64,000 nucleotides of DNA from a bacterium (GCA_030535455.1 JAUNJY010000003.1:99449-163448), one strand, 5' to 3'; positions 54,424 to 64,000 are shown, numbered from the stretch's first letter. The notes: generated by a model not told the origin, from the sequence alone. Numbers and translations: made by a program.

Positions 54424-54606
54424 CTACATTTGATGACGAACAATCTTATATTCATCATTCATACTAAAATATGGACATCCTTTATAATGTCCTTCCATTA
54501 GACGACCATAATCGTCTTCATCCATTACTACTACGCATTCATATATTTCATCTTCTTCGTCAAATACATAGTTACTACAATACTCACAATTTGAATTACC
54601 TGCCAC
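54424..54606 (-). CDS. DUF6472-family small protein
   Basis: 60 residues: SNCEYCSNYVFDEEDEIYEC, then GCPYFSMNDEYKIVRHQM. Four conserved Cys (CxxC ... C ... C) and an acidic middle point to a small metal-binding, zinc-ribbon-like protein. DUF6472 proteins are widespread in Lachnospiraceae with no known function. It lies between the flippase and DUF4430 genes on the same strand. Confidence 0.85.
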   Translation of the reverse strand: MAGNSNCEYCSNYVFDEEDEIYECVVVMDEDDYGRLMEGHYKGCPYFSMNDEYKIVRHQM

Positions 54607-54640
54607 TATATGCTCTCCTTACTATTCTATTTCTGTTCTC

Positions 54641-56260
54641 TTATAAAAAGTTCATAATTTTTTCTAACTTGCTTCCAAGGGGAATTTCCTCTAGCTCTTC
54701 ATGGGAAAAGCACTTTAATACTGCAAGCATCTTAAGGTATACAATCAGTGCCACAAGAAGAGAAACGATCAATCCAATGATCATAACCCTTGTAATCCAC
54801 ATAACTAAAAGATAACTTACAAGTGTAGCCACACCCATTACTGCCGATGCAATCAATGGCTTAATAAACATCTGCTGCATATTCCACTTGTATTCTATAT
54901 ATTTAGTAATTGCCCTGCAATTTAAAATACATACAAGTAATGGGAATGAGATATTGCCTATGATCAATCCATATACACCTAAATCTGTAAATCGTAATAA
55001 TCCATATACGATTACAATGTGGATGGATAATGAAATTCCGCAGTGGATCAACGGCACGCGCATATAATTGCTTCCCTGCAAGATTGCGGTGGTAATCGTA
55101 GATAATGCGTAAAATACCACTGCACTGGATCCAAAGATTAATAAATTACATGCTACTCCACGATAGGTAACTAAACTATGGAAGAGTAATGTAATGATTG
55201 GTCTGGCTAATACAGCCAGTCCGATTGCACATGGAATTGCAATTACCATATTCAGTTTTACAACACCATCAATTTTCTTATGAACCTCACACTTATTATC
55301 CTGATAATAAGACTGAACAATATTAGGGATTGTAGAGGCTGCCATCGCTGTTGCAATCGCTACTGGTAAATTCACAAGCTGTGAATACTGTGTATTAAAC
55401 ACGCCCTGTAGAGATGTTGCCACTGTGGAAGGGACTCCTTTCATCTCCATAATGTTTCCGTATATTAAATCATCAATTGTATATCCTATCTGATAAATCG
55501 TCTGGCTTAAGATTACTGGTATAATCGTAAAGATCAGTACTTTGTAGATATGTCCTGTACTCTCTACATGACTTACGTCTTTACGATTATGTATCTTAAT
55601 CGACTTACGGTAGAATAAAAAGATAAACATAAAGAAAAATAATGCGGTTAGTGCTCCTCCAAGAGTACCAAGTGTTCCACCTGCTGCCCCATATGCGGAG
55701 ACGTCTACGCTATTTGCATATACTTTGGTAAATTGATACGTTGCAACTACACTGATGATTGCATTTACAAACTGCTCTGCTATTTGAGAAATTGCAGTCG
55801 GTACCATGTTACTTTTCCCTTGAAAGTAACCGCGGAATACGCCTAACAATGCGACAACAAACGTAGTTGGTGCCAATATTCGTAATGGTTTTGCAAGCCC
55901 TGGCTTCTTATACATCTGCTCCAGCCCTGAGGCACCCACGAATAACACCGTTGCTGCCACAGTTCCCACGATAATTGCAAATACTAAGGCATGTAGAAAT
56001 ACTCGATAAGCATTTTTATGCTCTTTCTTTGCCAGACGATAAGCTACCAGCTTAGATACTGCAAGAGGCAAACTATAGGATGAGATTGTAAGGGCTGTAT
56101 TATAAATGCCAAAGGCAACAGAATATAATCCATTTCCCTCTTCTCCCATTAAGTTTGCCATTGGTATACGATAAATAAATCCTATTATTTTTGTTATAAT
56201 CCCTGCTAACGCTAATATGCTCCCCTGCATGATAAGAGTGTTCTTTTTCTCTTTCGACAT
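54641..56260 (-). CDS. Polysaccharide flippase, SpoVB/MurJ-like
   Basis: 539 residues with about 14 transmembrane helices of the MVF/MATE-like fold, opening MQGSILALAGIITKIIGFIYRIPM and including SLPLAVSKLVAYRLAKKE. The family moves lipid-linked oligosaccharides across the membrane (lipid II for SpoVB/MurJ). It heads the run flippase - DUF6472 - DUF4430. The lipid substrate cannot be told from sequence. Confidence 0.9.
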   Translation of the reverse strand: MSKEKKNTLIMQGSILALAGIITKIIGFIYRIPMANLMGEEGNGLYSVAFGIYNTALTISSYSLPLAVSKLVAYRLAKKEHKNAYRVFLHALVFAIIVGTVAATVLFVGASGLEQMYKKPGLAKPLRILAPTTFVVALLGVFRGYFQGKSNMVPTAISQIAEQFVNAIISVVATYQFTKVYANSVDVSAYGAAGGTLGTLGGALTALFFFMFIFLFYRKSIKIHNRKDVSHVESTGHIYKVLIFTIIPVILSQTIYQIGYTIDDLIYGNIMEMKGVPSTVATSLQGVFNTQYSQLVNLPVAIATAMAASTIPNIVQSYYQDNKCEVHKKIDGVVKLNMVIAIPCAIGLAVLARPIITLLFHSLVTYRGVACNLLIFGSSAVVFYALSTITTAILQGSNYMRVPLIHCGISLSIHIVIVYGLLRFTDLGVYGLIIGNISFPLLVCILNCRAITKYIEYKWNMQQMFIKPLIASAVMGVATLVSYLLVMWITRVMIIGLIVSLLVALIVYLKMLAVLKCFSHEELEEIPLGSKLEKIMNFL

Positions 56261-56398
56261 AACAGTTTCCTTCCATTGCTACCCAGTATTCAGGGTGATA
56301 CTTCTATCCTATTATATACGAAAACACTAGGTAATACTAAAGAAATTTATTGTCATGCAACTACTATTTTTATAAAAAAGTACTAATTAGCATAATAA

Positions 56399-56995
56399 TC
56401 AAACTTTATTGGCCCGTATTTCCCCTGTGAATTCCTTTTTTATAATCAGAATCTCCTCTTTTCCAATGCAAGCCGTTCCATGAAACATCATCTTGACCAC
56501 ATAAGGCATGTAGTCGATGATTTTAAGGAAACGATTACAATCATAAGAAGGATCATAGTAATTAAGAATAGTGCTAAATGCCGTTCCATGTGTTCCAAAC
56601 AGAATAGTCTCTGAATTGTGGGACCAAAGAAGCCTCTTCAATCCCTCCATATTTCTCTTCTGTACCATGCGTAAAGACTCTCCGCCTTCTTCACGAAAAT
56701 CAAAATCTGCCCAGCGTTTCTGAAACATACCATAGACGTTTCCATCTTTTCCTTTCTCACGCTCTCGAAATCGTTCATCGGTTTCAATGATAATCCCATG
56801 ATCAATGGCACATTCCTTTATCGTATCTATACTTCTTTTATAAGGGCTAGACACAGCATAATCAAAAGCTACTTCATGCAGTACTTCAGTTACCTTTACT
56901 GAATCCTTTTCTCCTTCCCTTGTAAGCGGTCTGGTCCGATCATCCGCCCATCCATGGACTGGTTCAGCATGTCGGACAAAATATATGGTAGTCAT
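56399..56995 (-). CDS. Histidine phosphatase-family protein
   Basis: 198 residues with the catalytic RHAEP loop (residues ~8-12), the second Arg-Glu pair (DERFRERE) and the late GTHGTA His. This is the phosphoglycerate mutase-like phosphatase fold; substrate unknown. It overlaps the upstream hypothetical gene by 32 nt, so the two are co-translated. Confidence 0.88.
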   Translation of the reverse strand: MTTIYFVRHAEPVHGWADDRTRPLTREGEKDSVKVTEVLHEVAFDYAVSSPYKRSIDTIKECAIDHGIIIETDERFREREKGKDGNVYGMFQKRWADFDFREEGGESLRMVQKRNMEGLKRLLWSHNSETILFGTHGTAFSTILNYYDPSYDCNRFLKIIDYMPYVVKMMFHGTACIGKEEILIIKKEFTGEIRANKV

Positions 56996-57326
56996 CCATT
57001 TCCCCCCTTGCAGTACTAAGGTACTTATTCAGTCTCTCGATATTAAATCTAGGTGTATAGTTTTTCTTCATATATAAAAGATCTCGTTTAGTAGCACATC
57101 TAAAGTTTTCGCTGCTGATCTTTCCTGTAATATCATATATTCCATAGCATCCAATCTCTGTTGCACAGTGTTCACTGCATCGATTAATCATGATTTTGGA
57201 ATGATTTATATTATTATGTAGTAATTCTGCTAAAAACAAGCATCCTCCTGATAAAAACAATGACTTTGTATCTTCCTTAAAATACTCTTCTAGTAAGTGA
57301 ATGATCTTAAGATACATTTCCATCAA
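56964..57326 (-). CDS. Hypothetical Cys-rich protein with possible Cys-His-Asp triad
   Basis: 120 residues, 9% Cys. SLFLSGGCLFLAELL (Cys29), a later NRCSEHC (His53) and CYGIYDITG (Asp65) are arranged like the catalytic Cys, His and Asp of small papain-like enzymes. A metal site is another explanation. No family name recognised. It overlaps the phosphatase gene by 32 nt and is 13 bp after a small membrane protein gene. Confidence 0.65.
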   Translation of the reverse strand: MMEMYLKIIHLLEEYFKEDTKSLFLSGGCLFLAELLHNNINHSKIMINRCSEHCATEIGCYGIYDITGKISSENFRCATKRDLLYMKKNYTPRFNIERLNKYLSTARGEMDDYHIFCPTC

Positions 57327-57339
57327 TAGACACTTCCTT

Positions 57340-57528
57340 TTATGTTTCCGAATCCAGATCCTTTAAATTATCCATAAACTCGATTACCGTATATCCAATA
57401 AGTACAAGCCAGAAAACCTTCTGCAGCATCTCTTGCATTGCCCCACTAAATAGTGGTACAAAACAGATTACTAGATAGAATATTGCAAATACAAGATAAT
57501 AGGTCTTAATTGTTCGAATCTTTGTCAT
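57340..57528 (-). CDS. Small hypothetical membrane protein
   Basis: 62 residues from MTKIRTIKTYYLVFAIF with two transmembrane helices (~10-30 and ~36-55) and a charged C-terminus. GAGGGGG lies before the ATG at 57528. It precedes the Cys-rich gene on the same strand. Function unknown. Confidence 0.65.
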   Translation of the reverse strand: MTKIRTIKTYYLVFAIFYLVICFVPLFSGAMQEMLQKVFWLVLIGYTVIEFMDNLKDLDSET

Positions 57529-57681
57529 CGTACTACCCCCTCGATATAAAATTATTTCCAATATGATTATACCATTTTTTTACAATACATAGAGCACCGC
57601 TTTTATATTTTTAGAAAGTCTCCCACCAGTCAGAAGAAACAGGCTTTGCGAGTTTCTCTAGTTATCGCAGCAACTGTCAAA

Positions 57682-57711
57682 GTCATGTTCACATGACTTT
57701 GGCTCGTTGTT
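57682..57711. repeat. Palindromic dispersed repeat, copy 2
   Basis: Differs from 7647-7676 at one base and contains the perfect AAAGTCATGT-TC-ACATGACTTT palindrome. As at copy 1, it lies just after the terminator of a minus-strand gene. Confidence 0.6.
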
Positions 57712-57723
57712 TGCGCAAATAAA

Positions 57724-57759
57724 AAGACCAGGGTGATTATTTACCATCACTCTGGTCTT
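57724..57759 (-). terminator. Terminator of the MCP gene
   Basis: AAGACCAGGGTGAT (57724-57737) pairs with ATCACTCTGGTCTT (57746-57759), one mismatch; A5 on the left. Confidence 0.85.
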
Positions 57760-57766
57760 ATCTCTT

Positions 57767-59206
57767 CTATGCTTTCGAAGTAAAATGTTGATTTAACTCA
57801 TGGGAAGTCTCTTTGATTATACCAATGGTATCTGAAAGTTTCTCCACTGACTCGGTCTGAGCAACGATACTATCGTTAATCGTTACGATCATAGCTGAAT
57901 TTTCTTCCGATGTCGCAACTACGGTCTCTAACTCCTCTTGAATTTCATCAAATTCCTCTTTTACAATCTCAATGATATCATACTCGTCTTTTACAACCTT
58001 AGACGCACTTTCTGCAGACTGGCTGATATTTTCTAATACATTAAGCAAATTATTAATTTTATCCTGACTAACCTGGCAAGCATCCACACCATCTGTAATC
58101 TTACCGGCAACTTCCTTTGTTACCTCTGTAAGAGAACCTAGAATGTTCTGGATATTCTTAGCTGCACAGGTACTGTTTTCTGAAAGTGTTCTGATTTCAT
58201 TTGCTACCACTGCAAATCCTCTTCCATGCTCCCCTGCTCGAGCAGCTTCAATGGATGCATTTAAGGATAACAAGTTTGTCTGTGCTGCAATTGCGTTAAT
58301 CTCATCTAAGATCTTTGTAATTGTCTGCATCTGTTCAAGCAAGCCTTCTGTTGATTGTTTTGCATCTGTTACCGTCTGAGACATGGTCCCCATAGTTTCT
58401 TGTACTTCAACAGCTTCCCTATTTCCTGATGAAACAGCAAGATCAACATCTGCAAAGCTTTTTTCAAGCTCACTTGCATAATTATAATTTTTTTCAATGT
58501 TCTTATTGGCTGCTGATACTTTTTCACTGATACGAATAATTGAATTACTTGTCTCCTCAGCCACCTGTGTCATTTGATTAGTAGACTCTTTTACAAGTTC
58601 TGCCTGACTTGTGACTTGGATTACCTCTTCACTGCAGGCATCAATCTGACTGTCTAATTTGTCACTAATGGACGTTGCAACAGACTTATTCTCTTCATTT
58701 AAACGAAGCATTTCTTTTGCTTCCTCAATCTTATCTTCCCCATATGCAGTTCCCATATATACAAGAACACATGCGATTACAAAAATAACTACTTTCGCTA
58801 CGGCACCGCTTGCTGAAGTTACATCAATAATCTGATATCTAACAATCACGCATAAGCAAACCGCAATAACATATGGTACTGCATAATATTGAATTAACTT
58901 TCGATCAAAATACCTTACTGCCATTCCCAATGATATAAAACTTGCCATAAATGCAATACTGTTTCCCCCTACAAGTAATGAATATAGCAATATAGCGTAT
59001 GCAGGCATTAATACAATACATAATGCTTTTGCATAATATGACACATTCATATTATAAATGATGGTCGTAAGTACGGCAGTACCAAGAAGTACTCCTCCTC
59101 CATACAGCATCTTTGCTGATAGGCCATAGCCTAAGAAAGTAGTTAATGTAAGCGATATGGAACAAATCCATACTACCAAAACGTTTCCCTTATGTACGTT
59201 TTTCAT
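57767..59206 (-). CDS. Methyl-accepting chemotaxis protein with multi-helix membrane domain
   Basis: 479 residues: about six transmembrane helices in the first ~155, no large extracytoplasmic sensor and no clear HAMP domain, then the cytoplasmic signalling coiled coil with the conserved hairpin tip [27 protein letters not shown] (~300-330). It should control CheA; the membrane part may sense lipid or energy state. It is unlinked to other chemotaxis genes here. Confidence 0.9.
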   Translation of the reverse strand: MKNVHKGNVLVVWICSISLTLTTFLGYGLSAKMLYGGGVLLGTAVLTTIIYNMNVSYYAKALCIVLMPAYAILLYSLLVGGNSIAFMASFISLGMAVRYFDRKLIQYYAVPYVIAVCLCVIVRYQIIDVTSASGAVAKVVIFVIACVLVYMGTAYGEDKIEEAKEMLRLNEENKSVATSISDKLDSQIDACSEEVIQVTSQAELVKESTNQMTQVAEETSNSIIRISEKVSAANKNIEKNYNYASELEKSFADVDLAVSSGNREAVEVQETMGTMSQTVTDAKQSTEGLLEQMQTITKILDEINAIAAQTNLLSLNASIEAARAGEHGRGFAVVANEIRTLSENSTCAAKNIQNILGSLTEVTKEVAGKITDGVDACQVSQDKINNLLNVLENISQSAESASKVVKDEYDIIEIVKEEFDEIQEELETVVATSEENSAMIVTINDSIVAQTESVEKLSDTIGIIKETSHELNQHFTSKA

Positions 59207-59314
59207 ACGTTTTCACCCTTTTCCTTTGTAGTAATATTGATAAAGTATCAATTTATACTATTGTACTACGTTTTAAAAAAATTACAACCTGAACAACCAT
59301 ACTTTTTTATATAC

Positions 59315-59348
59315 AAAAAAACCGCAAACACAAAGTTTGCGGTTTTTT
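59315..59348 (-). terminator. Terminator of rplM-rpsI
   Basis: AAAAAACCGCAAAC and GTTTGCGGTTTTTT form a perfect stem with a 5-nt loop. Confidence 0.92.
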
Positions 59349-59374
59349 GAAAAGTACTTCGAAGAAGTACGATA

Positions 59375-59767
59375 TTATCTCTTAGAGAATTGAGGAGCTC
59401 TACGAGCAGCTTTAAGACCGTATTTTTTACGTTCTTTCATACGAGGATCTCTTGTTAAGAAACCTGCTTTTTTAAGAGCTGGACGGTAATCTCCGTCTGC
59501 TTGTAATAATGCTCTTGAAATACCGTGTCTGATTGCACCAGCTTGACCAGTGAATCCACCACCGTGTACGTTTACTAAAACGTCGAATTTATCAGCTGTT
59601 TCAGTTAATTCAAGTGGTTGTTTTACGATTAATTTTAATGTATCAAGACCGAAGTATTGATCCATATCTCTTTTATTGATAGTGATTTTACCTGTACCTG
59701 GTACTAAGTAAACTCTAGCAATACTGCTTTTTCTTCTACCAGTTCCGTAATATCTAGCTTTTGCCAT
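59375..59767 (-). CDS. rpsI: Ribosomal protein uS9
   Basis: 130 residues: [15 protein letters not shown] at the start, [19 protein letters not shown], and the basic tail [17 protein letters not shown] that reaches the P-site tRNA. It is 28 bp downstream of rplM, the universal pair. Confidence 0.98.
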   Translation of the reverse strand: MAKARYYGTGRRKSSIARVYLVPGTGKITINKRDMDQYFGLDTLKLIVKQPLELTETADKFDVLVNVHGGGFTGQAGAIRHGISRALLQADGDYRPALKKAGFLTRDPRMKERKKYGLKAARRAPQFSKR

Positions 59768-59795
59768 TGTTATTTCCTCCTTTCAGCTCACCTAA

Positions 59796-60230
59796 TTAAT
59801 ATTTAATTTCTAATACTTCTGGTTTTTGAGCTGCATTGTTGTGCTCTGCTCCAGCGTATACGTTTAATTTTTTAAGCATTTGTCTACCTAAAGGTCCTTT
59901 TGGAAGCATACCTTTAACTGCAAGAGTGATAACATCTTCAGGTTTTTTAGCCATCATTTCCTTTAATGTAGTTTCTCTCATACCACCTACGTAATCAGAG
60001 TGATTGTAGTAGATTTTTTGATCCATTTTTTTACCAGTAACTTTGATTTTGTCAGCGTTTACTACGATAACGAAATCACCACAATCTTCGTGTGGAGTGT
60101 ACGTTGGTTTGTTTTTACCTCTTAATACTTTTGCGATCTCAGAAGAAAGACGACCTAATGTATGTCCAGTAGCATCTACTACATACCATTTTCTTTCAAT
60201 TGTTGATGGACTTGCCATAAAACTTTTCAT
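59796..60230 (-). CDS. rplM: Ribosomal protein uL13
   Basis: 144 residues: [30 protein letters not shown], the conserved [15 protein letters not shown]. First gene of the rplM-rpsI operon, with a leader that looks structured. Confidence 0.98.
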   Translation of the reverse strand: MKSFMASPSTIERKWYVVDATGHTLGRLSSEIAKVLRGKNKPTYTPHEDCGDFVIVVNADKIKVTGKKMDQKIYYNHSDYVGGMRETTLKEMMAKKPEDVITLAVKGMLPKGPLGRQMLKKLNVYAGAEHNNAAQKPEVLEIKY

Positions 60231-60330
60231 GGAATTTACCTCCTTAAAAATTTACATCATTTATCAGTTAATACTTTTGATCTATATATGTTAAAATACC
60301 GCACCGGGGCTATTGGTTTAGTATTTTTAC
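60231..60330 (-). ncRNA. Candidate L13 ribosomal-protein leader
   Basis: The 5' leader of rplM contains on the minus strand AAAAATAC ... GTATTTT (60292-60328), a stem closed around a GC-richer loop with AGCCCCGGTGC, then an A-rich single strand and the ribosome site AAGGAGG. Firmicutes rplM leaders are known autoregulatory RNAs. The match is by general layout only. Confidence 0.4.
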
Positions 60331-60432
60331 GCAAATTAATTAAACTTGTCACAGTTAAATATTATATTACATAAATCTAGATGTGTCAATAATTTTCATT
60401 TATCTAAGATTTTTTTATCATATTCACTGTTT

Positions 60433-61191
60433 TTACTGTTTTTCTGACCCTGTATACTTAATCTCGACTAACATTAATCCCTTTGCAGGTGCCGTCGGGC
60501 CAGCCTTAGTACGATCTTTTGCTTCTAATATGCTTTGGATCTCTTCTGGCTTAATTGCTCCCATGCCTACTTGCAATAGGGTTCCCGCAATAATTCGTAC
60601 CATATTGTATAAGAATCCATTCCCGTTTATTTCAAAGATAATTTCGTCATCAACCTGACTCACATCCACTCGATAAATGGTACGTACGGTCTCTTTTACT
60701 TGAGTATTAGCAGAACAAAAACTTTTAAAATCATGGGTTCCAACTAAATAATTCGCCGCTTCTCTTATTTTTCCCAAATCTAGAGTGCGATATACAAAAT
60801 GTGCATATAATCGTTTGATCGGGTTTGGAAACTCACTAGCCACCACGCGATAACGATATGTCTTTCTGCAATTCTGATATCTAGGATGGAAGTTTGCTTC
60901 GACTTCTGTGGAATCCTGGATGCGAATATCCTCAGGCAAACGCTGATTTAACGCATAACTGATCTTTTCCGCAGGCATTCTGCTTGCCGTATCAAATACA
61001 CAGACATTTCCCATGGCATGGACACCAGAGTCTGTTCTGCTTGCACCTATCACGGTAATGTCTTCTTTTAAAAGCTCACTTAATTTTTCATTAATTACTC
61101 CTTCAACAGTAACCGCATTGGGCTGTACCTGCCATCCACAGTAATTCGTACCATCATACGCTACAATTAACTTTACTCGTTTCAAACTCAT
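60433..61191 (-). CDS. truA: tRNA pseudouridine(38-40) synthase
   Basis: 252 residues: YDGTNYCGWQVQP at the start, the catalytic Asp in ASRTDSGVHAMGN (~residue 53) and NGFLYNMVRIIAGTLL. It makes pseudouridine in the tRNA anticodon arm. It is in the conserved order ecfA1-ecfA2-ecfT-truA-rplM-rpsI, 16 bp after ecfT. Confidence 0.97.
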   Translation of the reverse strand: MSLKRVKLIVAYDGTNYCGWQVQPNAVTVEGVINEKLSELLKEDITVIGASRTDSGVHAMGNVCVFDTASRMPAEKISYALNQRLPEDIRIQDSTEVEANFHPRYQNCRKTYRYRVVASEFPNPIKRLYAHFVYRTLDLGKIREAANYLVGTHDFKSFCSANTQVKETVRTIYRVDVSQVDDEIIFEINGNGFLYNMVRIIAGTLLQVGMGAIKPEEIQSILEAKDRTKAGPTAPAKGLMLVEIKYTGSEKQ

Positions 61192-61207
61192 ACCTCATTT
61201 TCCTATA

Positions 61208-62020
61208 TTAGAACCATGGAACAAGAATGTTTAGCACTATAAATGCTCCGATATAACATACTAACAGACCATAACCAATATAGTCACGTTTTTTATATAC
61301 TAAAGGCTTCATCTTTGTTCGGTTTGAACCTCCACTATAACATCTTGCTTCCATTGCCATGGCAAGATCACTGGCACGGCGGAATGCAGAGATAAATAAT
61401 GGTACAAAGATCGGAATTAATGCTTTTGCTTTTTTTATAAAATTTCCTGTTTCGAAATCGGCACCGCGAGCGGTCTGTGCCTTCATAATCTTATCTGTTT
61501 CTTCAAGAAGAATCGGAATAAAACGAAGGGCAATCGACATCATCATAGCAATTTCATGTACCGGAACTTTAATTTTATTTAATGGATTTAGGCCTGTCTC
61601 CAAACCATCTGTTAATCCTTTTGGCGTTGTTGTAAACGTCATAAGGGAGGAACCAAGAATTAATAGAATAATACGAAGTCCCATAAATGCTCCAAGACGC
61701 AATCCTTCCCATGTCAACGTAAAGATCCACCACTTAGCGATTACATGGTCCCCTGCCGTAAAGAATACATTAAATGCTACTGTAAACAGCAATAAGAATA
61801 TAATTGCCTTAAGCCCTTTTACAATAAACTTAATTGGTACTTTAGAACTTAAGATGACCCCTCCTAGGAACAAGCCCACAAGAAGGTATCCTGCAAAACT
61901 GTCGAATAGGAACAAAGATACAATATATAATAACGTACCAAGTAACTTTACTCTAGGATCAAGACGGTGAATAACGGAATCAACAGGATAATATTGTCCG
62001 ATTGTAATATCTCTTATCAT
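61208..62020 (-). CDS. ecfT: ECF transporter transmembrane subunit EcfT
   Basis: 270 residues with about five transmembrane helices and the coupling motifs AQTARGADF (first ARG box) and the later RRASDLAMAMEARCYSGG (second Ala-Arg-type box). EcfT couples the two ATPases to interchangeable vitamin-binding S components. Its start overlaps the ecfA2 stop (ATGA). Confidence 0.95.
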   Translation of the reverse strand: MIRDITIGQYYPVDSVIHRLDPRVKLLGTLLYIVSLFLFDSFAGYLLVGLFLGGVILSSKVPIKFIVKGLKAIIFLLLFTVAFNVFFTAGDHVIAKWWIFTLTWEGLRLGAFMGLRIILLILGSSLMTFTTTPKGLTDGLETGLNPLNKIKVPVHEIAMMMSIALRFIPILLEETDKIMKAQTARGADFETGNFIKKAKALIPIFVPLFISAFRRASDLAMAMEARCYSGGSNRTKMKPLVYKKRDYIGYGLLVCYIGAFIVLNILVPWF

Positions 62021-62904
62021 ACTTCCACCTTATCCTTTGTCTGATTAATATAATGATTTGCTTTTGCCCAAGCAAGGATAGATTTTTTTGCTTCTGCTAC
62101 AGTAGTCGCATTTACATCCACCTGAATGCCTTTTTCACGTAATTCGTGCATCACATAAGTAACCTGAGGCGCTGCAAGGCCAATTTCCTCAAGTTCTTTA
62201 TATTTACTGAATACTTGCTTTGGAGTTCCATCTGTAAATACCTTGCTGTGGTTCATAACAATGATACGATCCACATACTCTGCAACATCTTCCATACTGT
62301 GAGACACTAAGATTACCGTAATGCCACGTTCTTTATGAAGTTTTTCAATCTCACCAAGGATTTCATCTCGTCCTTTGGGATCAAGGCCTGCTGTTGGCTC
62401 ATCTAGCACTAATACTTCTGGCTGCATTGCAAGTACACCTGCAATGGCAACACGACGTTTTTGGCCACCAGAGAGCTCAAATGGAGATACCTCCCATAAG
62501 TCCTCTGCTAGTCCAACTTGTAACAATGCTTCCCTTGCACGTTTTTCAATTTCATCTTCTGACAAACCAAGATTTTTAGGACCAAACTTTACATCTTCGA
62601 TAATCGTAGTTTCAAATAACTGATGTTCTGGATATTGAAATACCAAGCCAACTTTGCTACGTAATTCTCTCATGTTATATTTGTCTGCATAAATATCATC
62701 ACCATTATAATAAATATGCCCACTTGTTGCCTTCATTAGACCATTAAGATGCTGGATTAACGTGGACTTTCCTGATCCTGTATGACCAATCAATCCAATG
62801 AATTCCCCATCTGCAATCTCAAGACTTACATTGGTAAGTGCCTTCTTCTCATAAGCAGTCTTGGGACTATATATATAATTCACATTTACTAATTTAATTG
62901 ACAT
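62017..62904 (-). CDS. ecfA2: ECF transporter ATP-binding subunit EcfA2
   Basis: About 295 residues from MSIKLVNVNYIYSPK: Walker A GHTGSGKSTLIQ, Q-loop VFQYPEHQLFE, signature LSGGQKRRVAIAG, Walker B VLVLDEPTAGLDP. I chose the ATG at 62904, which leaves a 13-bp gap to ecfA1 and has GAGATGG before it; a longer frame runs back into ecfA1. Confidence 0.95.
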   Translation of the reverse strand: MSIKLVNVNYIYSPKTAYEKKALTNVSLEIADGEFIGLIGHTGSGKSTLIQHLNGLMKATSGHIYYNGDDIYADKYNMRELRSKVGLVFQYPEHQLFETTIIEDVKFGPKNLGLSEDEIEKRAREALLQVGLAEDLWEVSPFELSGGQKRRVAIAGVLAMQPEVLVLDEPTAGLDPKGRDEILGEIEKLHKERGITVILVSHSMEDVAEYVDRIIVMNHSKVFTDGTPKQVFSKYKELEEIGLAAPQVTYVMHELREKGIQVDVNATTVAEAKKSILAWAKANHYINQTKDKVEV

Positions 62905-62917
62905 ATCTACACCATCT

Positions 62918-63793
62918 CTAATTTTCTGCTTTTTCAAGTTTAGCAAGAGCATTTACCAGCTCTTCCTTTGTAAGGATCACTTCTGGAAGTTTCATTCCTT
63001 GTTTTCTGAGTTCATAAGCAAGCTCAGTCACCTGAGGAACATCTAATCGATATTTCTTCAATGTTTCCACTTCTTTAAAAATCGTACGTGGAGTTCCCTC
63101 CATAACGACCTTTCCATGATCCATTACATAAACATGGTCAGCATTAATTACTTCATCCATATAATGTGTAATCAAAATAATAGTTACATTTTCTTCTTTA
63201 TTTAACTTGCGAACCGTATTAATTACCTCTTTACGACCATTTGGATCGAGCATGGCTGTCGGTTCATCAAGAATAATACATTTTGGTTTCATTGCCATGA
63301 TGCCGGCAATTGCAATACGCTGCTTTTGTCCACCAGATAACTTATTTGGCGAATGAGTACGATACTCATACATTCCTACTGCTTTTAAAGCAGTCTCTAC
63401 ACGTTGCCAGATTTCCTCTGTTGGGACTCCTAAATTTTCAGGACCAAATCCTACATCCTCTTCAATGACACTTGCAATGATCTGATTATCTGGATTTTGA
63501 AATACCATTCCTGCAGTCTGACGAATATCCCATAAATGGTCTTCATCTCTAGTCTCCATACCATTTACCCAAACAGTACCTTCTGTTGGTAACAAGATTG
63601 AGTTTAAATGTTTTGCAAATGTAGATTTACCGGATCCATTATGTCCTAAAATAGCAACAAAATCACCTTGTTCTACGGAAATAGATACATTATCTACTGC
63701 ACGGTTTACTTGTTCTATATTCCCATTTTCGTCATGTCTTTTATATTCATGTACTAAATTTCTTGACTCTATAAAACTCATTCTATTACCCAT
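62918..63793 (-). CDS. ecfA1: ECF transporter ATP-binding subunit EcfA1
   Basis: 291 residues: Walker [14 protein letters not shown]-loop [11 protein letters not shown], signature [13 protein letters not shown], Walker [13 protein letters not shown]. It pairs with EcfA2 to energise vitamin uptake. The ATG at 63781 ([13 protein letters not shown]) is an alternative start. In related genomes rplQ lies just upstream, which would be outside this window. Confidence 0.95.
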   Translation of the reverse strand: MGNRMSFIESRNLVHEYKRHDENGNIEQVNRAVDNVSISVEQGDFVAILGHNGSGKSTFAKHLNSILLPTEGTVWVNGMETRDEDHLWDIRQTAGMVFQNPDNQIIASVIEEDVGFGPENLGVPTEEIWQRVETALKAVGMYEYRTHSPNKLSGGQKQRIAIAGIMAMKPKCIILDEPTAMLDPNGRKEVINTVRKLNKEENVTIILITHYMDEVINADHVYVMDHGKVVMEGTPRTIFKEVETLKKYRLDVPQVTELAYELRKQGMKLPEVILTKEELVNALAKLEKAEN

Positions 63794-63918
63794 TTATCTT
63801 CTTTCATATAATAATATAGCTTCTAAAACTTATTCACTATTGTACGTTATCTTAATTTCATTTGCAAGGGCTGAGGCCTGTTTATAGTAAAAAAGTGGGT
63901 GTCCTAGCATAAACTTAA

Positions 63919-63949
63919 AAAAAGCCCTAGACATTAAGTCTAGGGCTCA
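63919..63949 (-). terminator. Terminator of an operon entering from the right
   Basis: AGCCCTAGAC and GTCTAGGGCT form a perfect 10-bp stem; A7 on the left makes the U-run for minus-strand transcripts. Confidence 0.85.
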
Positions 63950-63954
63950 GACTG

Positions 63955-63995
63955 TAGACAACTAACCCCACCAGATTGGTGGGATTAGTTGTCTT
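63955..63995. terminator. Second strong hairpin at the window edge
   Basis: AGACAACTAA-CCCCACC pairs with GGTGGGA-TTAGTTGTCT (one mismatch), with TTTTTCT on the right. It can terminate plus-strand transcripts, or stack with the neighbouring stem. Confidence 0.7.
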
Positions 63996-64000
63996 TTTCT

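Noticed and set aside
61359-61970. 203-codon plus-strand open frame antisense to ecfT
   Set aside because: Mirror of a clear ecfT gene; no ribosome site, Arg/Asn-biased composition typical of antisense frames.
1-64000. CRISPR array, tRNA, rRNA or insertion sequence
   Set aside because: No regularly spaced identical repeats, no cloverleaf or rRNA sequence and no IS-type transposase gene was seen by reading.

Overview
The window is AT-rich chromosomal DNA from a low-GC Gram-positive anaerobe. It is most likely a member of the Lachnospiraceae (Bacillota, Clostridia). This rests on the ftsE-ftsX-M23 peptidase-ctpA cluster, the order ecfA1-ecfA2-ecfT-truA-rplM-rpsI, family-typical small proteins (DUF6472, DUF4177, DUF5692) and strong Shine-Dalgarno sites of the GGAGG type. 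No rRNA, tRNA or CRISPR array was seen. Nearly all genes lie on the minus strand.

Layout. 1-5.5 kb: nickel-chaperone genes hypA and hypB flank a large iron-sulfur flavoprotein gene, with a membrane protein (DUF5692, cut by the window edge) and a TetR regulator. 5.8-8.7 kb: a TetR/radical-SAM pair and an aspartoacylase-like hydrolase. 8.9-12 kb: a HelD-type helicase fused to what looks like the N-terminal sandwich domain of a GH31 glycosidase. 12.2-15.4 kb: an OhrR-type regulon (flavodoxin, two glutathione peroxidases, a thioredoxin-reductase-like flavoprotein, thioredoxin) whose promoter carries palindromes also found before the regulator gene. 15.5-17.6 kb: small proteins and a diguanylate cyclase.

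18.0-32.9 kb is an integrated genomic island at the 3' end of guaA. The intact guaA (32.87-34.41 kb) abuts a tyrosine recombinase gene. A second, diverged copy of the last ~55 codons of guaA lies at 18.03-18.19 kb, and the two share a perfect 26-bp repeat. Between them are a replication-initiator-like gene, several ribbon-helix-helix regulators, a P27-type terminase small subunit and an HK97-type prohead protease homologue, with no recognisable portal, large terminase, capsid or tail gene. This points to a phage satellite. Its apparent cargo is a three-gene Lamassu/ABC-3C-like defence operon (Cap4-like nuclease, small middle component, SMC/Rad50-like ATPase) followed by a HEPN-like gene, plus a DUF3800-like gene and an unknown gene at the other end.

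34.6-64 kb is ordinary core genome: a YfbR-like nucleotidase, uvrA, uvrB (with a likely LexA box), the cell-division and peptidoglycan cluster ctpA/M23/ftsX/ftsE, a CdaR-like regulator, an MsmK-type ABC ATPase, YitT, a WecG/TagA transferase, an LCP-like/LytR_C protein, an SDR reductase, a lytic transglycosylase, a SpoVB-like flippase, an MCP, rpsI-rplM, truA and the ECF vitamin-transporter core. Two hairpin-rich intergenic repeat types (near 7.65/57.7 kb and 51.5 kb) are not explained by genes.

All functional calls are from reading sequence and known family motifs. No database search was run.
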